The notes: a model not told the origin generated them from the sequence alone. 7,550 nucleotides of DNA from DAOTTI01 sp034437795 (GCA_034437795.1 DAOTTI010000073.1:1-7550), one strand, 5' to 3'. Positions 1-6,567 are shown, counted from the first letter of the stretch. Translations and numbers: made by a program.

Positions 1-188
1 GTGTGCACCGCCACCGGCGCGCCGGCCCCGACGCGGGCGCGGATCTGCGCCGCCAGGGCTTCCAGCGGCTCGCGCCGGCGGGCCACCAGGAGCAGGCGCG
101 CCCCCTCCCGCACAAAAAGCGCCGGAATGGCCGTCCCCATACCGCCGCCGGCCCCGGCGACGATCGCTACCTTATCCTGCAGTCTCAT
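1..188 (-). CDS. Short-chain dehydrogenase/reductase (SDR), N-terminal fragment
   Basis: The reverse strand from the ATG at 188 encodes 62 complete residues before the window edge; the rest of the gene lies to the left. The start reads MRLQDKVAIVAGAGGGMG, which is the first beta strand and glycine-rich nucleotide-binding turn of a Rossmann fold. Glycines at residues 12, 16 and 18 give the classical SDR pattern GxxxGxG, although the usual Thr before the first Gly is Ala. The second strand ends in VARRRE (residues 35-40), and the arginines there suggest NADP(H) rather than NAD(H); this is inference. The family carries out NAD(P)-dependent oxidation or reduction of alcohols and carbonyls in the cytoplasm. 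A purine-rich stretch (GGAGAGGG) lies 10-17 bases before the ATG. The gene is divergent from the binding-protein gene at 451. The catalytic Tyr-x-x-x-Lys is outside the window, so the substrate cannot be predicted. Confidence 0.85.
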   Translation of the reverse strand, partial: MRLQDKVAIVAGAGGGMGTAIPALFVREGARLLLVARRREPLEALAAQIRARVGAGAPVAVH

Positions 189-247
189 CGTCGTCCCGCC
201 CTCTCCGAGGCGCGCCCCTGTAGGGCGCTCGATCGAGTGTGGTCGAG

Positions 248-259
248 CCTGGCGCCAGG
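248..259. promoter_or_regulatory. 12-bp perfect palindrome in the divergent spacer, possible operator
   Basis: CCTGGCGCCAGG is its own reverse complement. It lies between the divergent dehydrogenase gene (start at 188) and binding-protein gene (start at 451), a usual place for a dimeric repressor site. A short direct repeat GGCTCACC follows at 273-280 and 287-294. In GC-rich DNA a 12-bp palindrome can arise by chance, so the operator role is only a possibility. The rest of 189-450 shows no gene on either strand that I can support. Confidence 0.25.
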
Positions 260-363
260 AGCGGCCCTTCGCGGCTCACCTGCGGTGGCTCACCCGCTGG
301 CACGCGCCCCCTCTCAGTCTGCCTGATCGCCCGCCATTTGTCATCCAGTGCCTGTCGCGGGCA

Positions 364-393
364 TTGCCACGGGCGGAGCGCGACCTCTATGCT
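364..393 (+). promoter_or_regulatory. Possible sigma-70-type promoter for the binding-protein gene
   Basis: TTGCCA (364-369) resembles a -35 box and TATGCT (388-393) resembles a -10 box, separated by 18 bases. They sit in one of the least GC-rich patches of this spacer, and transcription would begin near 400, giving a leader of about 50 bases before the ATG at 451. The match is partial (four of six at -10), and promoter consensus for the host phylum is not known from this window. Confidence 0.3.
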
Positions 394-450
394 TATGCCG
401 CGTAACGGTATCCGCAGACGGAGGGGGCTTGCAGCAGGTGAGGAGAGACC

Positions 451-1899
451 ATGGCGAGGCAGCAAGGTGCTCGTTCGGATGCAGGGGCTGAGGGAAGGAG
501 CAAGGTAGCCGGCTGCAGCCGGCGGGCGTTCCTTCACCGCGGCGGCGTGGCAGGCGCAGCGTTCGGCCTGGCGGCCTGCGGCATCCCCGGCGTGGCCTCC
601 ACGCCGGCCAGCGGGCTCAAGGACGTGCCGGTGACGCTGCGCTATCTGACCTGGTACGGGGGCGATCGCCGGCCAACCACAGACGCCTGGATCAAGGCCT
701 TCAATGAGGAGTGGCCGCGGGTGAACGTCGAGGTGGAGGAGGTGACCCTCGGCGACTTTCCCACCAAGTTCCAGACGCAGCTAGCCGGCGGCACGCCCCC
801 AGACGTGGTGCTGGCCGATTCGCACGCCCAGACCAAATGGTTCGACGCCGGCGCTCACCTGGACCTGGGGCCGATGCTGGCCCGCGACAAGATCAACCTG
901 CAGCGCGATTACGCCCTGGTAGGTATTGAGTTCTGGTGCGGCAAGGTCTATTTCGTCCCCTTCTTCGCCGACTCCAACGCCATCTTCTACAACAAGACCA
1001 TGCTGGAACGCGCCGGGCTCAAGGATCCCTGGGCGGACGGCAAGGGCGACTGGACGATCGACGACCTGTTTACCCTGGCCAAGGCGGTCACCCGCGACCT
1101 GGACGGCGACGGTGTCCCCGACCAGTGGGGCCTCTCGGCCGCCTTTGGCGTTTCCGAGGCAGGGCCCTGGACCTGGACGCGGGGCGGCGACATCGCCGAC
1201 TTCCAGAAAATGCAATACACGGTCGATCACCCCATCTCCATTCAGGGACACCAGCAGCTCTACGATTGGCTCCTGAAAGATCGCGTGATCGTGCCGGCGG
1301 CGGAGCAGCAGCGGATCGTGGCGGCCCACCCCGGCCTCAACATCTTTAGCTCCGGCAAGGTCGCCTTTCACATGCGCGCCGTGAACGACGTGGAACTTTT
1401 CCAGCGCACGATCGGTAACGCCTTTGAGTGGGATTGCCTGCTCTTTCCCAGGATCGGCAATCGCCTGGGCGTCAACCTTGCCGCCGGCAGCGGCCATTGC
1501 GTCGTCAAGGAGAGTAAGGCCCAGGAGCAGGCCTATCAGCTGGTGCGGACCATCTCCACCGATCGCGGGCAGGAGATCATGGGCACCATGCTGGGCCTGC
1601 CGGCCCTCAAGGCCAAGCAGGAGGTCTGGCTCAAGGCGCGGCAGCGGGCGGGGCCCTCGCCCGCCCATCCCCAAGTCTGGATGGAGGTCTTCAAGCGCCC
1701 CTATGGTGTGCACTTCCGGCACCATACCACGCGCGAGGTGCAGGCCATCTACGGCCAGCAGATGACGCCGGTGCGCAACGGGCAGGCGCCGCTCATCCCT
1801 GCCCTGCAGGAGGCCAACCGGCTGATGAACCAGGCGCTCAAGTACGGCGACTGCCAGCCGTACAAGGGCATCACCCATCCCATCCAGCCCGGAAGGTGA
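451..1899 (+). CDS. ABC transporter extracellular solute-binding protein (family 1), Tat lipoprotein
   Basis: This 482-residue protein is a lipid-anchored binding protein that would deliver a solute, in this family usually a sugar or oligosaccharide, to an ABC importer. The N-terminus has a twin-arginine motif SRRAFL (residues 23-28), a hydrophobic stretch, and the lipobox LAAC with Cys43 as the predicted lipidated residue, so it is probably exported folded by Tat and anchored to the membrane. Family hallmarks follow in order: WIKAFNEEWP (80-89), GGTPPDVVLAD (113-123), a FYNKTMLERAGL segment (179-190), DLDGDGVPDQWG (216-227, a calcium-loop-like sequence common in these proteins) and SSGKVAFHMR (300-309). 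A strong ribosome site AGGAGAG (441-447) sits just before the ATG and fixes the start. Length fits the family. No permease or ATPase gene follows; the next gene in the same direction is a hydrolase 86 bases on, probably co-transcribed. Solute unknown. Confidence 0.93.
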   Translation: MARQQGARSDAGAEGRSKVAGCSRRAFLHRGGVAGAAFGLAACGIPGVASTPASGLKDVPVTLRYLTWYGGDRRPTTDAWIKAFNEEWPRVNVEVEEVTLGDFPTKFQTQLAGGTPPDVVLADSHAQTKWFDAGAHLDLGPMLARDKINLQRDYALVGIEFWCGKVYFVPFFADSNAIFYNKTMLERAGLKDPWADGKGDWTIDDLFTLAKAVTRDLDGDGVPDQWGLSAAFGVSEAGPWTWTRGGDIADFQKMQYTVDHPISIQGHQQLYDWLLKDRVIVPAAEQQRIVAAHPGLNIFSSGKVAFHMRAVNDVELFQRTIGNAFEWDCLLFPRIGNRLGVNLAAGSGHCVVKESKAQEQAYQLVRTISTDRGQEIMGTMLGLPALKAKQEVWLKARQRAGPSPAHPQVWMEVFKRPYGVHFRHHTTREVQAIYGQQMTPVRNGQAPLIPALQEANRLMNQALKYGDCQPYKGITHPIQPGR

Positions 1900-1917
1900 G
1901 ACGCGAGCGTGAGCGTG
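1881..1917 (+). repeat. 37-bp imperfect direct repeat, copy 1
   Basis: This copy covers the last codons and stop of the binding-protein gene and then a GTGAG...GTG segment like a translation start. It matches 1958-1994 at 31 of 37 positions with no gaps, at a constant offset of 77 bases. All six differences are transitions. Similarity stops at both ends of the 37 bases. Confidence 0.75.
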
Positions 1918-1995
1918 CTGGCGCAGATGGCGCAGGCGGCCGTCAGCCCCGTTCTGGCATCCGGCTCGGGAAGTGAGGCGCGAGCGTGGGCGTGA
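1909..1995 (+). other. 28-codon mini-ORF bridging two genes, doubtful
   Basis: A GTG at 1909, preceded by a weak GTGAG purine site at 1896-1900, opens a 28-residue frame beginning MSVLAQMAQAAV and ending in TGA at 1993-1995. The stop overlaps the third codon of the downstream hydrolase gene. The initiation region is the first copy of the repeat whose second copy starts the hydrolase. It could be a short coupling or leader peptide, but the amino-acid sequence has no recognisable motif and the frame may be open only because the DNA is GC-rich. Confidence 0.15.
1958..1994 (+). repeat. 37-bp imperfect direct repeat, copy 2
   Basis: Second copy of the repeat at 1881-1917. It contains the ribosome site GTGAGG (1973-1978) and the GTG start (1986) of the large hydrolase gene, so this copy is the functional translation-initiation region. 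The first copy holds the equivalent site just after the stop of the preceding gene. Confidence 0.75.
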
Positions 1996-3977
1996 CGCGG
2001 TTAGAGGTGCGCCGGCGCGCGCCGTTCGCCGATGGTACGTCCTTCGGTGAGGCGGGGCCCTACGAGCGGCTTGACGGCATTCTGCATTTCGCCGTTGATC
2101 CCGACCATGCGCTCAACCAGGGCATCGTCGACCTTGACCGTGCTCCCCGCGCCCCCGACGGTCGGGTTCACTTCTGGGCGGACTTCTGCCTGCTCCAGCC
2201 GGCCGACCCGGCGCGCGCCGCCGGGCTCCTGCTGTTTGAGGTGCCCAACCGCGGGCGCAAGGGCGTGCTGGGACGCCTGAACCGGCCCGCGCCGTCCGGC
2301 GCGCCCGCCGGCGGCGGGGGCGGTATGGAGATCGGCGATGGGCTGCTGCTGCGCCAGGGCTGGACGGTTGCCTGGTGCGGCTGGCAGTGGGATGTGCTGC
2401 GGGAAACGCGCGGCGACGGCGGCGAGCCCTTGATGGGCCTGGCGGCGCCACAGGCCATGGACGGCGGCCGACCCATTGCCGGGCCGGTGCTGCTGGAGTG
2501 GCAGCCGGACGAGCTCCAGCGTGACCACCTGCTCGCCGACCGTATTCACCATCCCTATCCGGCGGCCGACGTCGACGATCCGGAGGCGACGCTCACGGTG
2601 CGGGAATGGCCAGACGCGCCTCGCGTAGCCATTCCCCGCGAGCGGTGGCGCTTCGCTCGTGATCAGGGCGGCACGCCAGTGCCCGACGATACCCACGTCT
2701 GGCTGGAGGGCGGGTTCCAGCCCGGCCGGATCTATGAGCTGATCTACCGCACACGCCTGTGTCCCGTCGCCGGCACGGGATTGCTGGCGGTGCGTGACTG
2801 CGTCGCCTTTCTGCGCTACGGCACGGCGCTGGATGGAAACCCCTGCGCCGGCCGCCTCACGGCTACGTTCGGCTATGGCTCGTCGCAGAGCGGGCGCTTT
2901 CTGCGCACCTTCCTGTACTTTGGGCTGAACGTGGACGAGTCGAGCCGTCGGGTGTTTGACGGGCTGCTGATCAACGTGGCCGGCGCGCGTCGTGGAGAGT
3001 TCAACCACCGCTACGCCCAGCCCTCGGTGATCAGCGCGCGCAGCTTCGGCCACCTGCCGCCCTTCGGGTTCGACGGCTTGCTGGCGCGCCAGCGGGCGCG
3101 CGGCGGCGTGCCCCGCATCGTGGCCACCAACACCTCGTCCGAGTACTGGGGGCGGGAAGCGTCCCTGCTGCATACCGATGAAGCCGGCACGCGCGACGTG
3201 CCGCTCCCCCCAGAGGTACGGGTCTATCACTTCGCCGGCACGAAGCACGCGCCGGGCTCGCTCCCTGCACCTTCGGCCATGCCGAACGGCGGCGCGCCGG
3301 AGCGGTGCGTCCAGCTCGCCAACGTCGTCGACTTCAAGCCCCTACTGCGGGCGGCCTTCTTCAATCTGGTGGAATGGGTGACCCGCGGCCGCGAGCCCCC
3401 GCCCAGCGCGTACCCGCGCCTGGCGGACGGCACGGCGGCTCGTCCCGACGTGGTGCTGGCCACCTTCCACCGTTTCCCCGGCGTGCGCGTCGTCGACCCC
3501 GAGCGCCTGCTGGTCAATCGAGCGCTGGACCTCGGTCCTGAAGCGGCCCGCGGCGTTGGGCACTACCCGCCGATCACCGGCCGGCGCTACCCAATCTACG
3601 TGCCGGCAGTAGACGAGGACGGCAATGAGCTTGCCGGCATCCGCCTGCCGGACGTGGCCGTGCCGGTAGCAACGCACACTGGCTGGTTTCCGCGCCCGCC
3701 GGCCACCGGCGGCGAGGGGCAGCACAAGGATATGCAGGGCGCGACGATCCCTTTCGCTCCCACTGCGGAGGCACGGCAGCGCTCCGGCGATCCGCGTCCA
3801 TCGATCGCCGAGCGCTATCCTAGCCCCGAGGCCTACCTGGCGGGCGTGCGCGCCGACGCGGAGCGCCTCGCGTCCCAGCGCTACCTGCTGCCGGAAGACG
3901 TGGACCTGGTGGTCGATAACGCCGCTCACCGCTTCCGCGCCTTTGCCGGGGGCGCAGCTTGCCCGGACTATTCATGA
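1986..3977 (+). CDS. Large alpha/beta-hydrolase-domain protein (Abhydrolase_10-like)
   Basis: This 663-residue protein resembles the large bacterial proteins annotated 'alpha/beta hydrolase domain-containing' (Abhydrolase_10 type). Their substrates are mostly unknown; ester hydrolysis is the likely reaction. The GTG start has GAGG seven bases upstream (1975-1978). The N-terminal half is mostly beta-type sequence, with FGEAGPYERLDG (20-31), a typical opening for the family, LFEVPNRGRKG (83-93) and LLLRQGWTVAWCGWQWD (120-136). The nucleophile elbow is FGYGSSQSGRFLRTF (295-309), with Ser300 the likely nucleophile in a G-x-S-x-x-G arrangement, not the usual G-x-S-x-G. TNTSSEYWGR (381-390), with Glu386, and GTKHAPG (418-424), with His421, are candidate acid and base positions; these assignments are inferred. 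No signal peptide is visible, so it probably acts in the cytoplasm. It follows the binding-protein gene by 86 bases and is likely in one operon. Confidence 0.85.
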   Translation: MGVTRLEVRRRAPFADGTSFGEAGPYERLDGILHFAVDPDHALNQGIVDLDRAPRAPDGRVHFWADFCLLQPADPARAAGLLLFEVPNRGRKGVLGRLNRPAPSGAPAGGGGGMEIGDGLLLRQGWTVAWCGWQWDVLRETRGDGGEPLMGLAAPQAMDGGRPIAGPVLLEWQPDELQRDHLLADRIHHPYPAADVDDPEATLTVREWPDAPRVAIPRERWRFARDQGGTPVPDDTHVWLEGGFQPGRIYELIYRTRLCPVAGTGLLAVRDCVAFLRYGTALDGNPCAGRLTATFGYGSSQSGRFLRTFLYFGLNVDESSRRVFDGLLINVAGARRGEFNHRYAQPSVISARSFGHLPPFGFDGLLARQRARGGVPRIVATNTSSEYWGREASLLHTDEAGTRDVPLPPEVRVYHFAGTKHAPGSLPAPSAMPNGGAPERCVQLANVVDFKPLLRAAFFNLVEWVTRGREPPPSAYPRLADGTAARPDVVLATFHRFPGVRVVDPERLLVNRALDLGPEAARGVGHYPPITGRRYPIYVPAVDEDGNELAGIRLPDVAVPVATHTGWFPRPPATGGEGQHKDMQGATIPFAPTAEARQRSGDPRPSIAERYPSPEAYLAGVRADAERLASQRYLLPEDVDLVVDNAAHRFRAFAGGAACPDYS

Positions 3978-3983
3978 GCGGAG

Positions 3984-4026
3984 CCCTCACCCTAGCCCTC
4001 TCCCACAGGGAGAGGGGGCAGGGGTG
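3984..4026. repeat. GC-rich hairpin repeat between convergent genes (dispersed-repeat type, may act as terminator)
   Basis: The arm CCCTCTCCC (3996-4004) pairs perfectly with GGGAGAGGG (4008-4016) around a 3-base ACA loop. After a small internal loop, CACCC (3988-3992) pairs with GGGTG (4022-4026). The sequence class 'CCCTCACCC...CCCTCTCCC...GGGAGAGGG' is, to my knowledge, a common dispersed palindromic repeat in intergenic regions of many GC-rich bacteria, and its translation gives the familiar spurious peptides 'ALSHRERG' and 'SLWERARV'. It begins seven bases after the stop of the large hydrolase. It could end transcription from both sides, but no T-run follows on either strand, so a classical intrinsic terminator is not shown. 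Confidence 0.7.
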
Positions 4027-4194
4027 CCTCGTCCGGAGTAACTGGTGGTGCCTTTGCTGGGGCGGCACGGCCGCGGCGCGAAGGCCCAGGTGGATCGCTC
4101 AGCGCCGTTTGAGCGCGCCAGGACCAGTGAGAGGCGTCCGCGCCTGTGCCATGCGCCACTCACCCCGCGCGCGTGCAGCAGCTCACTGACCGGC

Positions 4195-5067
4195 TCACCT
4201 GCTACCGGCCGGGCCGAAGACGTCCAGCAGGAACCGCTCCATGCGCTCAAGCGTGGGCCGGTACCAGGGCGGGCGGTTGAAGAAGCCGTGGGCTGCGCCG
4301 TCGGCCGCATACAGCTCGGCGCGCACGCCGTACTCACGGAGCCGGCGCTGGAAGGCGACGGCCTGCTGGAACGGGATCGTCTCGTCGGCCGTGCCGTGTA
4401 AGAGCAGCGCCGGCGCGGCCTGCGAGCTGGCCTGATGCAGCGGGGAGGCCTCGATCGCCAGGCGCGGATCATCGCCCAGCAGGGCGCTACGCGGGCCGGC
4501 GGCCCGCTCGCTGTCCAGCGCCGGCAGGTCAAAGACGCCGTTGAAGGCCACCACAGCCTGGACACGGGACGAGATGCCATCCACCACGGCGTCCGTGGTG
4601 CCCAGGAGCGCAGCCAGGTGCCCGCCGGCGGACCCGCCGGCCGCGCCGATGCGCTGCGGATCAACCCCCAGTTCGGCCCCCTGCGCGCGGAGCCAGCGGA
4701 CGGCGGCCTGCACGTCTTCTAGCTGCGCGGGGAAGCGGTGCGCTGGCGCGAGGCGATAGGCAACGGTGATCCCAGGCCAGCCCAGACTGGCAAAGTGGGC
4801 CGCGTGGCGCCAGAACTGGCGGGGGCTGCCTCCACGCCAGCCCCCACCGTGGATGTAGACCATCCACGGCATCCGCGTCTGCGGGCGCTTCTTGGGCACA
4901 AAGAGGTCAAGCTGGAGCGCCTGCCCCGCGGGGCGGGCGTAGACGATGCCCGTCCGGAGCTCCACCGTCGGCGGCAGGACAAAGGGCGGGTCCATCTGGG
5001 ACGGATCGAGCGCCGGGCGGGGCGTCCCTTGCGCCGGCTGGCTCGGGCGCGGCGGCGTGGCGGTCAT
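4195..5067 (-). CDS. Alpha/beta-hydrolase esterase (HSL/BD-FAE-like, HGGGW family)
   Basis: The 290-residue product is a carboxylesterase-type hydrolase that would cleave acyl or feruloyl/acetyl esters of small molecules or sugars. Motifs occur in the expected order: LDLFVPKK (53-60), the oxyanion-hole motif HGGGW (73-77), DVQAAVRWLRAQG (118-130), the nucleophile elbow GGSAGG (144-149) with Ser146, HGTADETIP (224-232) with Asp228, and DGAAHGF (256-262) with His260. The complete Ser-Asp-His triad and normal length argue for an active enzyme. There is no signal peptide; the N-terminus is proline-rich, so it is probably cytoplasmic. The frame stays open far upstream, but the ATG at 5067 is preferred: AAGGA lies nine bases before it, recognisable esterase sequence begins soon after it, and the upstream part is antisense to the sulfatase gene. 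It converges on the large hydrolase and diverges from the sulfatase gene, a plausible co-regulated pair. Exact substrate unknown. Confidence 0.9.
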   Translation of the reverse strand: MTATPPRPSQPAQGTPRPALDPSQMDPPFVLPPTVELRTGIVYARPAGQALQLDLFVPKKRPQTRMPWMVYIHGGGWRGGSPRQFWRHAAHFASLGWPGITVAYRLAPAHRFPAQLEDVQAAVRWLRAQGAELGVDPQRIGAAGGSAGGHLAALLGTTDAVVDGISSRVQAVVAFNGVFDLPALDSERAAGPRSALLGDDPRLAIEASPLHQASSQAAPALLLHGTADETIPFQQAVAFQRRLREYGVRAELYAADGAAHGFFNRPPWYRPTLERMERFLLDVFGPAGSR

Positions 5068-5158
5068 CTTGGCAGATCCTTGGCGCGAACTGTACAACAA
5101 ACGCACCCCAGCTGCGCGGCGCCTTCTGCGGTTGCGCGCGGGGGCCTGCCGTGCCGGT

Positions 5159-5192
5159 GGCAAGCGCCGCCCGCCGCGTGGCGGGACCAGCC
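5159..5192. repeat. Direct repeat in divergent spacer, copy 1
   Basis: GGCAAGCGC (5159-5167) followed by CGCGTGGCGGGACCAGCC (5175-5192). The same two blocks recur at 5229-5237 and 5253-5270, with a longer gap between them. The 18-base block is identical in both copies, 78 bases apart. The spacer separates the divergent esterase and sulfatase genes, so a regulator site is possible; a local duplication is equally likely. Confidence 0.6.
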
Positions 5193-5228
5193 CAGAGGGG
5201 CTCACGCTGCCGGCGCTCCAGCAGGCCC

Positions 5229-5270
5229 GGCAAGCGCGGCGGCACCGGCCGGCGCGTGGCGGGACCAGCC
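5229..5270. repeat. Direct repeat in divergent spacer, copy 2
   Basis: Second copy of the two-block repeat: GGCAAGCGC at 5229-5237 and the identical 18-base block at 5253-5270. It ends 12 bases before the ribosome site of the sulfatase gene, so anything bound here would lie over or just after the region where that gene's transcription or leader begins. No convincing -35/-10 pair is visible in this spacer. On the minus strand TACAGT (5094 to 5089) is a weak candidate -10 for the esterase gene, without a good -35. Confidence 0.6.
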
Positions 5271-5282
5271 TGAGGCTACTAA

Positions 5283-5291
5283 GGGAGGAGA
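5283..5291 (+). promoter_or_regulatory. Strong ribosome binding site that fixes the sulfatase start
   Basis: GGGAGGAGA is nearly complementary to the 16S rRNA tail and lies four bases before the ATG at 5296. The reading frame is open for more than 500 bases upstream, so this site together with the family-typical N-terminus decides the start. Confidence 0.85.
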
Positions 5292-5295
5292 AGGC

Positions 5296-6567
5296 ATGAC
5301 GGTGACGCGGCCCAACGTCCTCATCCTGCTGCCGGACCAGTTGCGGGCCCAGGCGCTCCACTGCGCCGCCGACCCCAACGTGCAAAGCCCCCACTTCGAC
5401 CGCCTGGCTGCCGAGGGGGTGCAGGTGCGCCACAGTCTGACCACCAATCCGGTCTGTACTCCGGCTCGTGCCGCCCTGCTCACCGGCCGCTATCCGCACG
5501 CCACCGGCCTGATCCACAATAACCTCCGCCTGCCGGAAGAGGAGATCACCTTCGCCGAAGTGCTCCGCGACCAGGGATACGCCACGGGGTACATCGGCAA
5601 GTGGCACCTGGATGGGGAGGAGCGCCCCGGCTTCGTGCCCCCTGGCCCCCGCCGGCAGGGCTTCGACTACTGGGCGGCCTTCAACCGCGGCCATCGCTAC
5701 TGGGACTCCGTCTACTTCCGCGACACGCCCGAGCCCATTCACCAGAGCGGCTATGAGCCGGACTACCAGACCGACCTGGCCCTGGAGTTTGTTCGGGCGC
5801 ACCGTGACCGCCCATTCTGCCTCGTGCTTGCCTGGGGGCCGCCCCACACGCCCCTCACCCCACCGGACCACGACCGCGCGCTCTACGATCCCCAGCGCCT
5901 GGAGCTGCGCCCCAACGTCCCGCCAGAAGAAGCGGCCCGCGCGCGGGAGGAGCTGGCCGGCTACTACGGCCACATCACCGCCCTCGACCGCAACGCGGGG
6001 CGGCTCCTCGACGAGCTGGACCGGCTTGGCCTTGCCTCACGCACCCTGGTCGTGCTTACCTCGGACCACGGCGACCTGCTCGGCTCGCACGGCCTCTACC
6101 GCAAGGGATCGCCCCTGGAAGAGAGCGCGCGCGTCCCGCTGCTCCTGCGCTGGCCGGACGGCCTGCCCGCCGGCTATGAGGCGGACGTCCTGGCCGCATC
6201 CGTCGACCTCATGCCCACGCTGCTCGCCCTGTGTGGCGCGCCGGTTCCAGAACGCGTCCAGGGCCGCGATCTCTCCACCTGGCTCCGCGGCGCCGGCGCC
6301 GCCCCCGGCCAGGAGGCGCCGGACGCCGTCTACCTGGAGGGCCGCATGGGCCGGCCCGAAGAATGGCGCGCCATCCGCACCCGCCGGCACCTGTTGGCCG
6401 TAGAGGTGCGCGAGCCTGCCGCGGCACGGTACCTCTTTGATCTGGAAGCCGACCCGTACCAGCAGCGCAACCTGGCCGGCGCCCCACAGGTGGCCCAGGT
6501 CGAAGTGGCGTTGATGGGCCGCCTCCGCGCCCTGGCGCGCGAGACCGGCGACCGCGCGCTGCAGTGA
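5296..6567 (+). CDS. Type I sulfatase-family hydrolase (alkaline-phosphatase superfamily, formylglycine type)
   Basis: This 423-residue enzyme would hydrolyse a sulfate ester, or possibly a phosphate diester or phosphonate ester, in the cytoplasm; no signal peptide is present. The N-terminus reads RPNVLILLPDQLRAQAL, with Asp14 as metal ligand. The formylglycine signature is CTPAR (54-58) followed by AALLTGRYPHATG, so Cys54 would be converted by a maturase encoded elsewhere. Other active-site positions are Asn75, GKWHL (101-105, Lys102 and His104), GPPHTP (181-186, His184), TSDHGD (255-260, Asp257 and His258) and Lys270. The C-terminus has the family ending YLFDLEADPYQQRNLAG (379-395). Asp14/Cys54/Asn75/Asp257/His258/Lys270 match the layout I recall for choline-sulfatase and phosphonate monoester hydrolases, not the double-Asp arylsulfatases. 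At 423 residues it is shorter than most (450-550), with no obvious missing core motif. It is divergent from the esterase gene. Substrate unknown. Confidence 0.93.
   Translation: MTVTRPNVLILLPDQLRAQALHCAADPNVQSPHFDRLAAEGVQVRHSLTTNPVCTPARAALLTGRYPHATGLIHNNLRLPEEEITFAEVLRDQGYATGYIGKWHLDGEERPGFVPPGPRRQGFDYWAAFNRGHRYWDSVYFRDTPEPIHQSGYEPDYQTDLALEFVRAHRDRPFCLVLAWGPPHTPLTPPDHDRALYDPQRLELRPNVPPEEAARAREELAGYYGHITALDRNAGRLLDELDRLGLASRTLVVLTSDHGDLLGSHGLYRKGSPLEESARVPLLLRWPDGLPAGYEADVLAASVDLMPTLLALCGAPVPERVQGRDLSTWLRGAGAAPGQEAPDAVYLEGRMGRPEEWRAIRTRRHLLAVEVREPAAARYLFDLEADPYQQRNLAGAPQVAQVEVALMGRLRALARETGDRALQ

Noticed and set aside
781..1878. Long open frame of 365 codons on the minus strand opposite the binding-protein gene
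   Set aside because: It is antisense to a clearly recognisable solute-binding protein, its translation has no family motif, and GC-rich DNA commonly keeps such shadow frames open.
2001..3248. Open frame of 415 codons on the minus strand opposite the large hydrolase gene
   Set aside because: Antisense to a recognisable hydrolase; low-complexity, His/Arg/Gly/Ala-rich translation without any domain, explained by GC bias.
4096..4115. Six-base inverted repeat CGCTCA/TGAGCG in the convergent spacer
   Set aside because: Short stem with an eight-base loop, expected by chance in GC-rich DNA; the stronger hairpin at 3984-4026 already serves this spacer.
4738..5295. Possible N-terminal extension of the sulfatase to 609 residues
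   Set aside because: It overlaps the esterase gene on the other strand, and the ATG at 5296 follows a near-perfect ribosome site and begins exactly where sulfatases normally begin.
5068..5973. Possible 592-residue fusion extending the minus-strand esterase upstream
   Set aside because: The extension is antisense to the sulfatase gene and Arg-rich, and the ATG at 5067 has its own ribosome site and begins the recognisable esterase sequence.
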